Source: Vibrio sp. MEBiC08052 (GTDB lineage Bacteria; Pseudomonadota; Gammaproteobacteria; Enterobacterales; Vibrionaceae). Taken from it: a stretch of DNA of 64,000 nucleotides. The stretch lies in assembly GCF_001506075.1 (NCBI RefSeq), contig NZ_KQ947475.1:2796631-2860630 (forward strand). Direction: 5' to 3'. Position 1 is the first letter of the stretch. Each line of letters starts with the position of its first letter. The notes under the pieces are model-generated. The model saw only the letters and a list, made by a program, of their open reading frames with translations. It ran no database searches and was not told the DNA's origin. This document shows positions 28,087 to 35,259 of the stretch, piece by piece. The position numbers and the translations under genes are program-made.

Positions 28087-29231
28087 AAAAACGTCTCCAA
28101 ATATATATCTGATAATAAAATCTCATCTTTACCTTCAAGCTCATTAATTACATTTAGGTTATAATCCTTATCTACTATTCTTTGAGCCGCACATAAAATA
28201 GCCCCTTGAACCATATGCGCAAAATAACCTATTTCTCCACCATCAATAAAGTTCACAGCATTACCTTTATTACAAAAATAAATATTTCTATTTTCATTAC
28301 TAGAAAAGAAGGCCCCATTGACTAATCTGAATTTATCAAAATCTATATCAAACTCATCATCAGATGATGTAACTGAGAAAAAATAGCACCGATTTAAAAA
28401 CAATGAAAAATCAGACTCAGATATTGATTTATTACCTGTTGCAGAAAAAATAACATTAAACCGACCAAATTCATCTCTATCTTTTATGATATTTAAATTC
28501 AAACATGATGCATGAACCAACCTTCGTGAATCCTTATCATATACAGTCACAGAATATCCATACTTTTGTAAACTTTGTGCAATACTCCGCCCTATTTTAC
28601 CAAACCCTATGACAAGTATTTTCTTTCCATTAAATGTTTTTCCTAAAGTCCTCAATTGCTTTTCTGCTGAAAATAAAATGGCTAAACCCACCCACCAATC
28701 TTCAGTCTCTTTAGGAAAACTCCTCGCAATAGAGAACAATGGGATATTTACATTTAACAAGTCCTTACTTTCATATTTTTGCTGACCATTTTCTGTATCT
28801 TCTATAATACCAATTACATTATCAACTTCTAAATCGTCATCAAATATAGAAGAAAAATACCCACCAATATCAAGTAGTATACATTTTTCACCGTCAGTAA
28901 AATTATCTATTTTAGATAGAGTCTTACTCTTAGTAGAAAAATCATTCCGTTCTAATATTTCAAAATTATATTCATTTTCTTCTAAATAACTAATGATAGA
29001 TTCATCTACAGAATTTGGTTTTACCAATACCTTCTGTAATAAATTATATTTAGATAATATAGAAACATATGGGATTAGACTTTTAATAGCATGACATACA
29101 ATAATTAAGTTATTATTTTTAAAATTTAACTCATGAATAAGTTTCAAAAAGAAGTTTTCTTCTAAAGATAGAGGGTATAAATATCTATTATTAATGGGGC
29201 TGCTAGTCAATAGACTATGAGTTTCCTTCAT
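28083..29231 (-). CDS. S-adenosylhomocysteine-hydrolase-like NAD-binding protein
   Basis: The 382-residue product has a central Rossmann segment (KKILVIGFGKIGRSIAQSL near 203-221, then VTVYDKDSRR) and a preceding stretch like the SAH-hydrolase family (VIGIIEDTENGQQKYE). The last part (FIDGGEIGYFAHMVQGAIL) also fits that family's C-terminal region. It is shorter than true SAH hydrolase (about 430) and the N-terminal substrate domain is poorly matched. The gene is markedly AT-rich compared with its neighbours, a sign of transfer. It precedes the coupled HD hydrolase. Confidence 0.6.
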   Translation of the reverse strand: MKETHSLLTSSPINNRYLYPLSLEENFFLKLIHELNFKNNNLIIVCHAIKSLIPYVSILSKYNLLQKVLVKPNSVDESIISYLEENEYNFEILERNDFSTKSKTLSKIDNFTDGEKCILLDIGGYFSSIFDDDLEVDNVIGIIEDTENGQQKYESKDLLNVNIPLFSIARSFPKETEDWWVGLAILFSAEKQLRTLGKTFNGKKILVIGFGKIGRSIAQSLQKYGYSVTVYDKDSRRLVHASCLNLNIIKDRDEFGRFNVIFSATGNKSISESDFSLFLNRCYFFSVTSSDDEFDIDFDKFRLVNGAFFSSNENRNIYFCNKGNAVNFIDGGEIGYFAHMVQGAILCAAQRIVDKDYNLNVINELEGKDEILLSDIYLETFL

Positions 29232-29583
29232 ATTTATATTTTTCCTTTATGATCAAATTTTTCTAGCCATAAAACTTACCAAGAAAACATAATTTGCAAC
29301 TTGATTCATATCATTTTTCTTTTACATTCCCAAAATACCTTTGAGTATACAAATATTCTCATTTATCACTTACTCGCGTTTAATCACAATAAATAATCTA
29401 ACAAAACTTCTTACAACGCATCCTACAGACTAAGCGTTAAAGATACCCATGCTCCTACATAGTCAAACAGTTGAGAGGATCTGAAGAACTCAGAAAAAAC
29501 ACCGAGATCCGCCCTCCTCAATCACTTACAGTTCCCCTGTACACCACAACATCACTGATCAATCCATCATGTAAGGAGCACCG
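29232..29583. promoter_or_regulatory. gene-free divergent promoter region
   Basis: This 352-bp stretch separates the AT-rich SAH-hydrolase-like gene from the gene at 29584. Its left half is AT-rich and its right half returns to normal composition, so a transfer boundary may lie near 29400. I see no repeat or further gene. Confidence 0.35.
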
Positions 29584-30189
29584 ATGAATGCCCAACAACT
29601 GCTCGGATTCTTTGCCGAACACTATGATTTTCAGCGTGCCAATCAGTATCTTGCCGATCCCGAAATCCGCGCCTTCGCCAAATCCTGGCTGACGGTCGAA
29701 CTGGGGCAAACGCTGCTACAACACACGTCGGATGCCCGGCTTGCCTATACACCACGCTATGCTGACCATGAAAGTTACCTCCATTACCGGGAAAAGGACG
29801 ATCAGATTGACATTTGCAATAAACGGGCAGCGTCTTACGCTGATTTCAGCATCGGACAGGCACAGAAATCCGTCTGGTATGAAGTTTTTTTCATCCATGA
29901 GCAACAGTTTCGCCTTGCCCGGGAACGGCAGAAAATGCACATGAATATGGCGCGTGTGACGGCTTTTCAGCGCTATCTGCAAGGGGATCAGGTCTGTTTA
30001 CTCAGTGTGTTGTGGGGCGCTTTTGATACCCGGGATGCAGCATTGCTGGCTGAATTTGATCACCCGTTACGCTGTACCTATGCCTTAGATTCGCTGCGTC
30101 AGGGGAGCGGTCAGATTTCGCGGCTATGTCAGATTGATAAGCAAGCCAAACCGAGACTGATTCTGGCGGCCTATATGCCGAAGTCATGA
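29584..30189 (+). CDS. protein of unknown function next to the R-body locus
   Basis: The 201-residue soluble protein starts at an ATG behind TAAGGAG. It is rich in aromatic residues and helices (FFAEHYDFQRANQYL; WYEVFFIHEQQFRLARERQ). No signal peptide, membrane helix or known motif is seen. It converges on the R-body operon with only 40 bp between stops. Its normal composition and neighbours suggest it belongs to the R-body region. Confidence 0.55.
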   Translation: MNAQQLLGFFAEHYDFQRANQYLADPEIRAFAKSWLTVELGQTLLQHTSDARLAYTPRYADHESYLHYREKDDQIDICNKRAASYADFSIGQAQKSVWYEVFFIHEQQFRLARERQKMHMNMARVTAFQRYLQGDQVCLLSVLWGAFDTRDAALLAEFDHPLRCTYALDSLRQGSGQISRLCQIDKQAKPRLILAAYMPKS

Positions 30190-30229
30190 GTGAGACCAAT
30201 GCGCATCGACTGAAATAATGTGTGCGGCT

Positions 30230-30496
30230 TCAATCAAATTTCTTCGCGACTTCTGCCGCTTTATTCCCCAATTCAGAAAAATTAGCGGTGCCTTTTTCCA
30301 TAATTTGCTGGGCTTGTTCAATCACTTTGATATATTTTTCGTCGCCGGTGGCTAACAACTGTGACAGGGCCACCCCAATGGCCGTGGTACTGATGGTATT
30401 GAGGTTCCGGAGATTATCGACAGCATCCTGAACGGCAATTGCCGTTGACTGTGCAACGGACTGTTGGGCCTTTTCAGTGGTTGATCCTTTCGACAT
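30230..30496 (-). CDS. small R-body-locus protein, helper type, copy 2
   Basis: The 88-residue helical product is clearly homologous to the 97-residue protein at 31970 (shared SVAQSTA, then VDNLRNLNT or its TDNLRNLNT form, STTAIG, ALSQ, and a KY..VIEQAQ-type helix). It is distinct from the RebB-type proteins but always lies among them here. It is the last gene of the minus-strand run. A role in R-body assembly or length control is inferred from position only. Confidence 0.6.
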   Translation of the reverse strand: MSKGSTTEKAQQSVAQSTAIAVQDAVDNLRNLNTISTTAIGVALSQLLATGDEKYIKVIEQAQQIMEKGTANFSELGNKAAEVAKKFD

Positions 30497-30563
30497 GGTT
30501 CCTCATCAAAGCATCGCGCTGAATTCAGATAGCGTGTCAAACTGCGACGTCATTCGTCATCGC

Positions 30564-30749
30564 CTAGCCTTGCTGTAAGATCAGGGCGCACGCGGTGGAT
30601 GTTGCAGCATTACTGACAGCTTGCATCCCCTGTTGAATCGTGACTGCATTTTGCATATGCAGGCCCATGGTATCGGACATAGCTGATTCCGTCAGTTGAT
30701 TGATCATCTCATCGACCTGCTCCAGATCGGTATTTTCCTGCTTTGCCAT
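30564..30749 (-). CDS. RebB-like small protein, short form
   Basis: The 61-residue product has the RebB-like helical core (TMGLHMQNAVTIQQGMQAVS, then ATSTACALIL). I start at the ATG at 30747-30749 because GGAGAA lies upstream; an in-frame ATG 54 bp earlier has no such site. It resembles the longer protein at 31394 (TLGLSMYNAITSQQQ). R-body proteins of this class assemble into ribbons. Confidence 0.6.
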   Translation of the reverse strand: MAKQENTDLEQVDEMINQLTESAMSDTMGLHMQNAVTIQQGMQAVSNAATSTACALILQQG

Positions 30750-30858
30750 GATACATTCTCCGCGGATGAAATCGTCTTCGCCGGTTGAAGGGGGATTCGC
30801 CATTCACAGCGCTTGAATTGAATGGCTTTGCCCCTTGTCTGATGGCCAATCCCATCCA

Positions 30859-31125
30859 TTAATCTTTTTCGACAATATCTTCAGCAGCCCGGCCTAAAAC
30901 CGCCGTGCCGATAGCCGTTAGGGCGTTGATCCCCTGCACCGTTGCAGATTGCATCGTGATTCCGGCCTGTTGCTGTGCCGATGTGGCATTATGGTTGAGA
31001 TTCGACATCGCCAGACTCATTGCAGTATAGAGATTACCCATCGCATTGGCTGGGGAACTCGCCAGTACCTGCGTATTGGTCTGAGTGATTGCATCTGTAA
31101 TTTGTTCATTCACTTTTTTAGACAT
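30859..31125 (-). CDS. RebB-family R-body structural protein
   Basis: The 88-residue product has the RebB (killing trait) pattern: VNEQITDAITQTNTQVL at the start, ANAMGNLYTAMSLAMSNLNHNA in the middle and QQQAGITMQSATVQGINAL near the end. RebB-type proteins polymerise into R bodies, coiled ribbons in the cytoplasm that unroll on a trigger such as low pH. It ends in a charged EDIVEKD tail. An AGGAAAT-type site precedes the start. It is the most diverged of the four full-length RebB-type copies here. Confidence 0.8.
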   Translation of the reverse strand: MSKKVNEQITDAITQTNTQVLASSPANAMGNLYTAMSLAMSNLNHNATSAQQQAGITMQSATVQGINALTAIGTAVLGRAAEDIVEKD

Positions 31126-31136
31126 AATTTCCTCGT

Positions 31137-31397
31137 TTATGCGTGCTGCTCAGGCAATACCTGCTGAAGTTGCTGATTGATTTTTTGCATTTCCTGCTCG
31201 ATCTGGGTGTGAACGTCTTCAAACATCTGGTTCACTTCCTGATGAACCTTTTGAATATTTTCGTCCATCTCCAATGACTTAAATTGATCCTGATTCTGGC
31301 GGACCATGTGCCGAATCTCTTGCATCTGGTTTTCCGTCGCTTGCTGAATCTGATTTAGCCGCTGCTCGATATTGGTAGACGATGGTTGCTCACTCAT
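31137..31397 (-). CDS. coiled-coil protein of the R-body locus
   Basis: The 86-residue product is Gln/Glu-rich and predicted as one long coiled coil (IEQRLNQIQQATENQMQEI; VNQMFEDVHTQIEQEMQK). Its start overlaps the upstream gene's stop by four bases (ATGA), so the two are coupled, and only 11 bp separate it from the next RebB gene. It differs from RebB proteins, and could be an assembly or capping factor. Confidence 0.65.
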   Translation of the reverse strand: MSEQPSSTNIEQRLNQIQQATENQMQEIRHMVRQNQDQFKSLEMDENIQKVHQEVNQMFEDVHTQIEQEMQKINQQLQQVLPEQHA

Positions 31398-31834
31398 TCT
31401 TCTGTTTCCTCCGGCTGTTGTTTATTCCGTTTTAAAAACCTGAATAAGTTAAATCGCTTGGGTTGTTTGGTATCCACTGTCACCGAGTCTGAGTCATTCG
31501 CATCCGGAGACAAACGATCTGATCCATCGACAAAAATAGCGGGCTCTGCATTCGAATCTTTTCGGGAAGATGCCGGCATAACCGAGGTCTGCGTTTGCAG
31601 CAGCCGGGCACAAGCATTGGTCACCGACGCTGCGGTTGTCATTTGTGACTGTTGCTGGCTGGTGATTGCGTTATACATCGACAGCCCTAATGTATCTGCC
31701 AATGTGGTTTCTAACAGGCTGGTCGGCTGGGCCGTATAGGCCTGCAAAGTATTAAAATGTTCAATCGTCTGCTGTGGCAACTCTTGCCGCGATTCGTTTT
31801 CATAGCGGGGATTCTGCTCTTGCATCATCGTCAC
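31394..31834 (-). CDS. RebB-like protein with extended C-terminus
   Basis: The 146-residue product has a RebB-like core (SLLETTLADTLGLSMYNA then ITSQQQSQMTTAASVTN, about 39-73), followed by a polar, basic tail of about 60 residues with FNLFRFLKRNKQQ and an acidic end. The tail may bind membrane or another protein. It is homologous to the short form at 30564. An AAGGAG-type site is not obvious but GGAGTGACG lies upstream. Confidence 0.6.
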   Translation of the reverse strand: MTMMQEQNPRYENESRQELPQQTIEHFNTLQAYTAQPTSLLETTLADTLGLSMYNAITSQQQSQMTTAASVTNACARLLQTQTSVMPASSRKDSNAEPAIFVDGSDRLSPDANDSDSVTVDTKQPKRFNLFRFLKRNKQQPEETEE

Positions 31835-31969
31835 TCCTTGATTGTTGCTGATGATCCTGATTTCCGCTGCTGCCGATCAAAGATCATCGTGTGGATTGGA
31901 TCAGGATCACTCACTCATCTCTTGTTTTCACTGCGCCTCAATACGGGCTCGTCGTATCGGACGCTGCGA

Positions 31970-32263
31970 TTATTTGTCAGAGTCGTACAGCACTGTGGCA
32001 ATTTTTTCCCCGACGACGCCAAAGTTATCCGCACCACTGGTCACGACTTTTTGGGCCTGTTCAATGATATGGGCATACTTTAAATCACCGGTTTCTAACA
32101 TCTGACTCAGTGCGGTACCAATAGCCGTGGTACTAAGCGTATTGAGGTTACGCAGATTGTCTGTCGCATCCGATAATGCCAGTGCAGTCGATTGAGCAAC
32201 CGACTGAAATGCAGCGTTAAATGCACTTTGATCCGGCTCAGGAGGACGTAAGGTATCTTTCAT
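31970..32263 (-). CDS. small R-body-locus protein, helper type, copy 1
   Basis: The 97-residue helical product is the paralogue of the gene at 30230 (shared SVAQSTA, NLRNLNT, STTAIG, ALSQ and a central EQAQ helix), with a slightly longer N-terminus. AAAGGAG lies before the ATG. A 27-bp hairpin sits between it and the RebB gene upstream. Two RebB-like genes and the coiled-coil gene follow, so the set appears to be duplicated within the locus. Confidence 0.65.
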   Translation of the reverse strand: MKDTLRPPEPDQSAFNAAFQSVAQSTALALSDATDNLRNLNTLSTTAIGTALSQMLETGDLKYAHIIEQAQKVVTSGADNFGVVGEKIATVLYDSDK

Positions 32264-32281
32264 CTTATGCTCCTTTTAAGA

Positions 32282-32308
32282 CCCTTTACCGGACGAGCCG
32301 GTAAAGGG
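32282..32308. repeat. intergenic hairpin in the R-body operon
   Basis: Eleven-base perfect arms (CCCTTTACCGG / CCGGTAAAGGG) with a five-base loop lie between two genes of the same operon, and no U-tract follows. Such structures often protect the upstream transcript or lower read-through, which would set the ratio of structural proteins. Confidence 0.6.
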
Positions 32309-32322
32309 AATGAAAGCACTGA

Positions 32323-32583
32323 TTAATCTTTCTCAATAATGCCTTCGGCGCTACGGCCAACCACCGAACCGCCGATGGACATTAAGGAGTTGACGCCCTG
32401 CACGGTGGCGGCCTGCATCGTAATTTGCGCTTGCTGCTGGGCAGCAGTCGCATTGTGAGCAGCCGTGCCGAGGGCCTGACCGGTTGACATCAGTAAGTTA
32501 CCCATTGCCATAGCTGGCGTTTCACCGACGACTTTTGTATTGACTTGTGTGACCGAGTCTGTCACCTGTTCATTCACTGGCAT
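32323..32583 (-). CDS. RebB-family R-body structural protein
   Basis: The 86-residue product is nearly identical to the one at 32674: VNEQVTDSVTQVNTKVVGE, AMAMGNLLMS, AAHNATAAQQQAQITMQAAT, QGVNSLM. The differences cluster at the C-terminus and in the middle (TGQALGTAAHN against TSHALSNAAHN). This is the classical RebB pattern. A recent tandem duplication best explains the pair. A GGAAAT site precedes its ATG. Confidence 0.85.
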   Translation of the reverse strand: MPVNEQVTDSVTQVNTKVVGETPAMAMGNLLMSTGQALGTAAHNATAAQQQAQITMQAATVQGVNSLMSIGGSVVGRSAEGIIEKD

Positions 32584-32656
32584 TGTGATTTCCTTTTACG
32601 AGTTAATTAATGAAATGGTGTCCTGCTCACGCCACTTCGGATGTCAGACAGGACGC

Positions 32657-32678
32657 GTTAACACAAACTGGTGTTAAC
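32657..32678. repeat. hairpin at the stop codon of a RebB gene
   Basis: Eight-base perfect arms (GTTAACAC / GTGTTAAC, six-base loop) include the TAA stop of the RebB gene at 32674. No U-tract follows on the coding strand. A second, weaker pair (GTCCTG / CAGGAC) encloses the region just beyond. Confidence 0.5.
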
Positions 32679-32934
32679 CTTTTTCAATGATGCCTTCAGC
32701 ACCCCGTCCGATGACGGAAGAACCAATGGCCATCAAAGAGTTGACCCCCTGCACGGTGGCAGCTTGCATGGTGATTTGTGCCTGTTGCTGTGCCGCTGTC
32801 GCATTGTGCGCTGCATTACTTAATGCATGGCTGGTTGACATCAGCAAGTTGCCCATTGCCATCGCGGGAGTTTCCCCGACAACTTTTGTATTCACCTGCG
32901 TTACTGAATCGGTGATTTGTTCATTCACTGGCAT
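32674..32934 (-). CDS. RebB-family R-body structural protein
   Basis: The 86-residue product has the full RebB pattern (VNEQITDSVTQVNTKVVGE at 3-21, AMAMGNLLMSTSHALSNAAH, QQQAQITMQAATVQGVNSL). It lacks a signal peptide and is expected to assemble in the cytoplasm. GGAGAAT lies before the ATG. It sits 23 bp downstream of another RebB gene and shares most residues with the next copy. Confidence 0.85.
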   Translation of the reverse strand: MPVNEQITDSVTQVNTKVVGETPAMAMGNLLMSTSHALSNAAHNATAAQQQAQITMQAATVQGVNSLMAIGSSVIGRGAEGIIEKG

Positions 32935-32957
32935 AATATTCTCCTACATTCACTGAA

Positions 32958-33227
32958 TTAGCTTTTCTTACTAGGTTCTAGAATCAGCTCAACACTCCGG
33001 CCAACAATTGCGCTGCCGGTACTGAGCAGTGAATTGACTCCCTGTACTGTCGAGGTCTGGTGGACCAAAGTTGCCTGCTGGTTCGCACTCACACTGCTGT
33101 GCGCGGTCAGTCCCATGGCATGGCTGGTGGAAATCAGCAGATTCCCAATCGCTGCTGCCGGTGTACTGCCAACGGCTTCCGTGTTGACTTGGGTTACAGA
33201 ATCGGTAACCGCATCATTTACTGGCAT
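32958..33227 (-). CDS. RebB-family R-body structural protein
   Basis: The 89-residue product is RebB-like but more diverged (VNDAVTDSVTQVNTEAVGS, AAIGNLLISTSHAMGLTAH, HQTSTVQGVNSLLSTGSA). I start at the ATG at 33225-33227 because GAGGAG lies upstream; the longer frame adds 15 residues that overlap a hairpin. It is the first of the consecutive RebB genes. Confidence 0.8.
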   Translation of the reverse strand: MPVNDAVTDSVTQVNTEAVGSTPAAAIGNLLISTSHAMGLTAHSSVSANQQATLVHQTSTVQGVNSLLSTGSAIVGRSVELILEPSKKS

Positions 33228-33247
33228 AGATATGCTCCTCTTAGTCA

Positions 33248-33271
33248 TGAAAGATGACGATTCATCTTTCA
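33248..33271. repeat. intergenic hairpin upstream of the first RebB gene
   Basis: Ten-base perfect arms (TGAAAGATGA / TCATCTTTCA) enclose a four-base loop, between the gene at 33279 and the RebB gene starting at 33227. It is one of several hairpins at gene junctions in this operon. Confidence 0.55.
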
Positions 33272-33278
33272 AAGCCGG

Positions 33279-33485
33279 TCAGGATGACGAACTTTTCAGT
33301 GCAATGGCGTAAATCAGGCTCGAACTCAGAGCTGTGTTGGTTACGACTATTGTCTGTATCTGCTGCTGAACCTGAGTTGCATTTTCTGCGGCCCGGCCAA
33401 GCGAGGCTGCAACCAGATTCAATTGCGTGTTTCGTGAAACCTTGGGTGTCAATTCACTTAACAACTTCTGAACATCAATTTCCAT
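33279..33485 (-). CDS. small helical protein opening the R-body operon
   Basis: With the ATG at 33483-33485 the product has 68 residues: a polar start, then RebB-like helices (LNLVAASLGRAAENATQVQQ, then IQTIVVTNTALSSSLIYAIAL). It probably belongs to the broad RebB-like group but is weakly conserved. GGAAG lies close upstream; an ATG 39 bp earlier has no clear site. It lies 113 bp after the regulator's stop. Confidence 0.55.
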   Translation of the reverse strand: MEIDVQKLLSELTPKVSRNTQLNLVAASLGRAAENATQVQQQIQTIVVTNTALSSSLIYAIALKSSSS

Positions 33486-33598
33486 CTTCCGGCTTCCTGA
33501 CGCCATCCTGTGACTGAGTTTCATATTAGAAGTAACTCAATTGGATAACTTGGCTTAACGGATGAATAATCACGACTTATCCGGCAATAAAGCGGTGA

Positions 33599-34777
33599 CT
33601 AATGGGCAACGAAATAGTCGTGTTCCCGACGTTGAACTTGCCGATACTCTCTTGGCGTACAACCGGCATAGCGCTTGAACATTTTTTCAAAATGACTGAG
33701 GTCGCCAAACCCGGCACTCATGCAAACATCGGTAATCTTGATCAATGGGTTGGTCATAATCAGACGTTGTGCTTCACGGATACGAAGCTGACACAACATT
33801 GTTTTGAATGAACTGCCCAGATGTTCCCGGAACAAGTATGATAAATGAGAGGCACTGGTATAACTGGCTGCGGCAATTTGGCTCAGCGAGATCTCTTCGT
33901 GGAAGTGCTCACTTAAAAACAGTAATGCTTTGGATAATGCAGGATGCATATTTGTCCATAATGTTTGATCATGTCGGAGTAAATGCTCGATCAAATCCAC
34001 TTTAGGGGTTACTTTTTGGCAAAGATCTAAGCGCACCAAATCATCGGCAGTGATTTCGGTTTGCTCCAATGAAGTAATTAACAATAATATATTTTGCAAC
34101 TGGCTAATATTGCCGGGCCACTCATATTTTTTCAGTTGTTCCAGTGCATTATCAGAAAATAAAATAGAGCGATTAAATCGACTCAAAATGAATTGAATGT
34201 GCTGTTCGATGTCTTGTTTTCTTTCTCGAAGTGGCGGCAAATGAAAATTAAACTGAGGCACTGATGAACCTAATATTTTTGCAATAAACTGTTGTTCCGA
34301 AGGTAAGCTACAAAAAGGTTCTGAACAGGAGACGATTAGGCGGATTTTATTTTTCCTTAATGCTTCCTGAAATGAATCCTGCGTTAATAAGAAAATCAAT
34401 TCGTCTTTGAATGATGGTTCTAATTTATCGACCTCTTCCAGATAAATGGAGCCCTTCCCGACTTGCTCAATACAATGACACAGATAGTCTCGATATGTTT
34501 GAGCATTATGAAGATTCGCCGGAACACAGATGAACGGCTCTCGGGAGCGAGAGCTGTGATAGTGAATATTACATGCCACATCTTTCTTTTCACAACCCGG
34601 CTCACCCGAAATGAATACTGGGAAATCGACTTCTGAGGCAAAGCGAATTTGTTGTGTAATCCGCTTCATCAAATTCGAATCACCAAGAATAGGATAGAAA
34701 AGATCTTTACTGTGATTGAAAGCCTCAGAGTCACGCGACGCAGATGAATCGTATAAGTAGTTTGTCTTGTTTATCAT
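33599..34777 (-). CDS. degenerate AAA+ domain fused to an AraC-type DNA-binding domain
   Basis: The 392-residue protein starts like an NtrC-class activator: a Walker A relic (GEPGCEKK near 57-64, normally GExGxGKE), a Walker B relic (GSIYLEEVDKL near 113-123) and a sensor segment (PPLRERKQDIEQH, then YEWPGNISQLQN). The GAFTGA loop that touches sigma-54 is absent; the region where it belongs is shortened. The C-terminus (about 285-392) is an AraC-type pair of HTH motifs (ISLSQIAAASYTSASHLSYL; IKITDVCMSAGFGDLSHFEK). It lies just upstream of the R-body genes on the same strand, so it is their likely regulator. Confidence 0.8.
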   Translation of the reverse strand: MINKTNYLYDSSASRDSEAFNHSKDLFYPILGDSNLMKRITQQIRFASEVDFPVFISGEPGCEKKDVACNIHYHSSRSREPFICVPANLHNAQTYRDYLCHCIEQVGKGSIYLEEVDKLEPSFKDELIFLLTQDSFQEALRKNKIRLIVSCSEPFCSLPSEQQFIAKILGSSVPQFNFHLPPLRERKQDIEQHIQFILSRFNRSILFSDNALEQLKKYEWPGNISQLQNILLLITSLEQTEITADDLVRLDLCQKVTPKVDLIEHLLRHDQTLWTNMHPALSKALLFLSEHFHEEISLSQIAAASYTSASHLSYLFREHLGSSFKTMLCQLRIREAQRLIMTNPLIKITDVCMSAGFGDLSHFEKMFKRYAGCTPREYRQVQRREHDYFVAH

Positions 34778-35259
34778 TGTTTAATTCCTTTTATTTACCA
34801 TTGACGCCAACGTTTTATGCTAAACGGGACAATTTGGTTAATATTGGAATTTACAATGATCTTTACGGTCTAAATGATGTTGATAATGTTTATATACATC
34901 ACGGTTTTTCGCTATTTATTATCAGGAATAATATTTAAATATATTAGTATTTTTATCAAAATAATGATCGGTGTTTCATCATTTATCCCACTCACCATTA
35001 AAGATAAAATTATCAATTTTATCTTTCCGAACGTATCCCGATTTTCAAGTCAACGCTACAACATTCCCTTTATGATATTGAGTGAAAAGTAATGTTGCTT
35101 TTGATGTAACAAATGCAATAACACCTCGAATACATCATATTTTTAATCGCTTTTTCCTATCAGATTAATCGTTAATATTCGTTTTATTCATAAACTTTCA
35201 TAAGTGTATACTCGGTCTTGGGCAGAAAAGGGCTTTTGTCATACATGAAGGAAATCATC
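34778..35259. promoter_or_regulatory. AT-rich divergent region between the R-body regulator and katB
   Basis: These 482 bp hold no credible gene; open frames of about 70 codons here lack ribosome sites and have atypical AT-rich codons. The promoters for the regulator (minus) and the catalase (plus) must lie here. I cannot identify an OxyR site by eye. Confidence 0.4.

Noticed and set aside
6877..34777. Prophage as an explanation for the muramidase and unknown genes
   Set aside because: No integrase, capsid, portal, terminase or tail genes were seen anywhere in the region.
34874..35092. Open frame of 72 codons upstream of katB
   Set aside because: It is AT-rich with Ile/Phe/Lys bias expected from composition alone and has no ribosome site.
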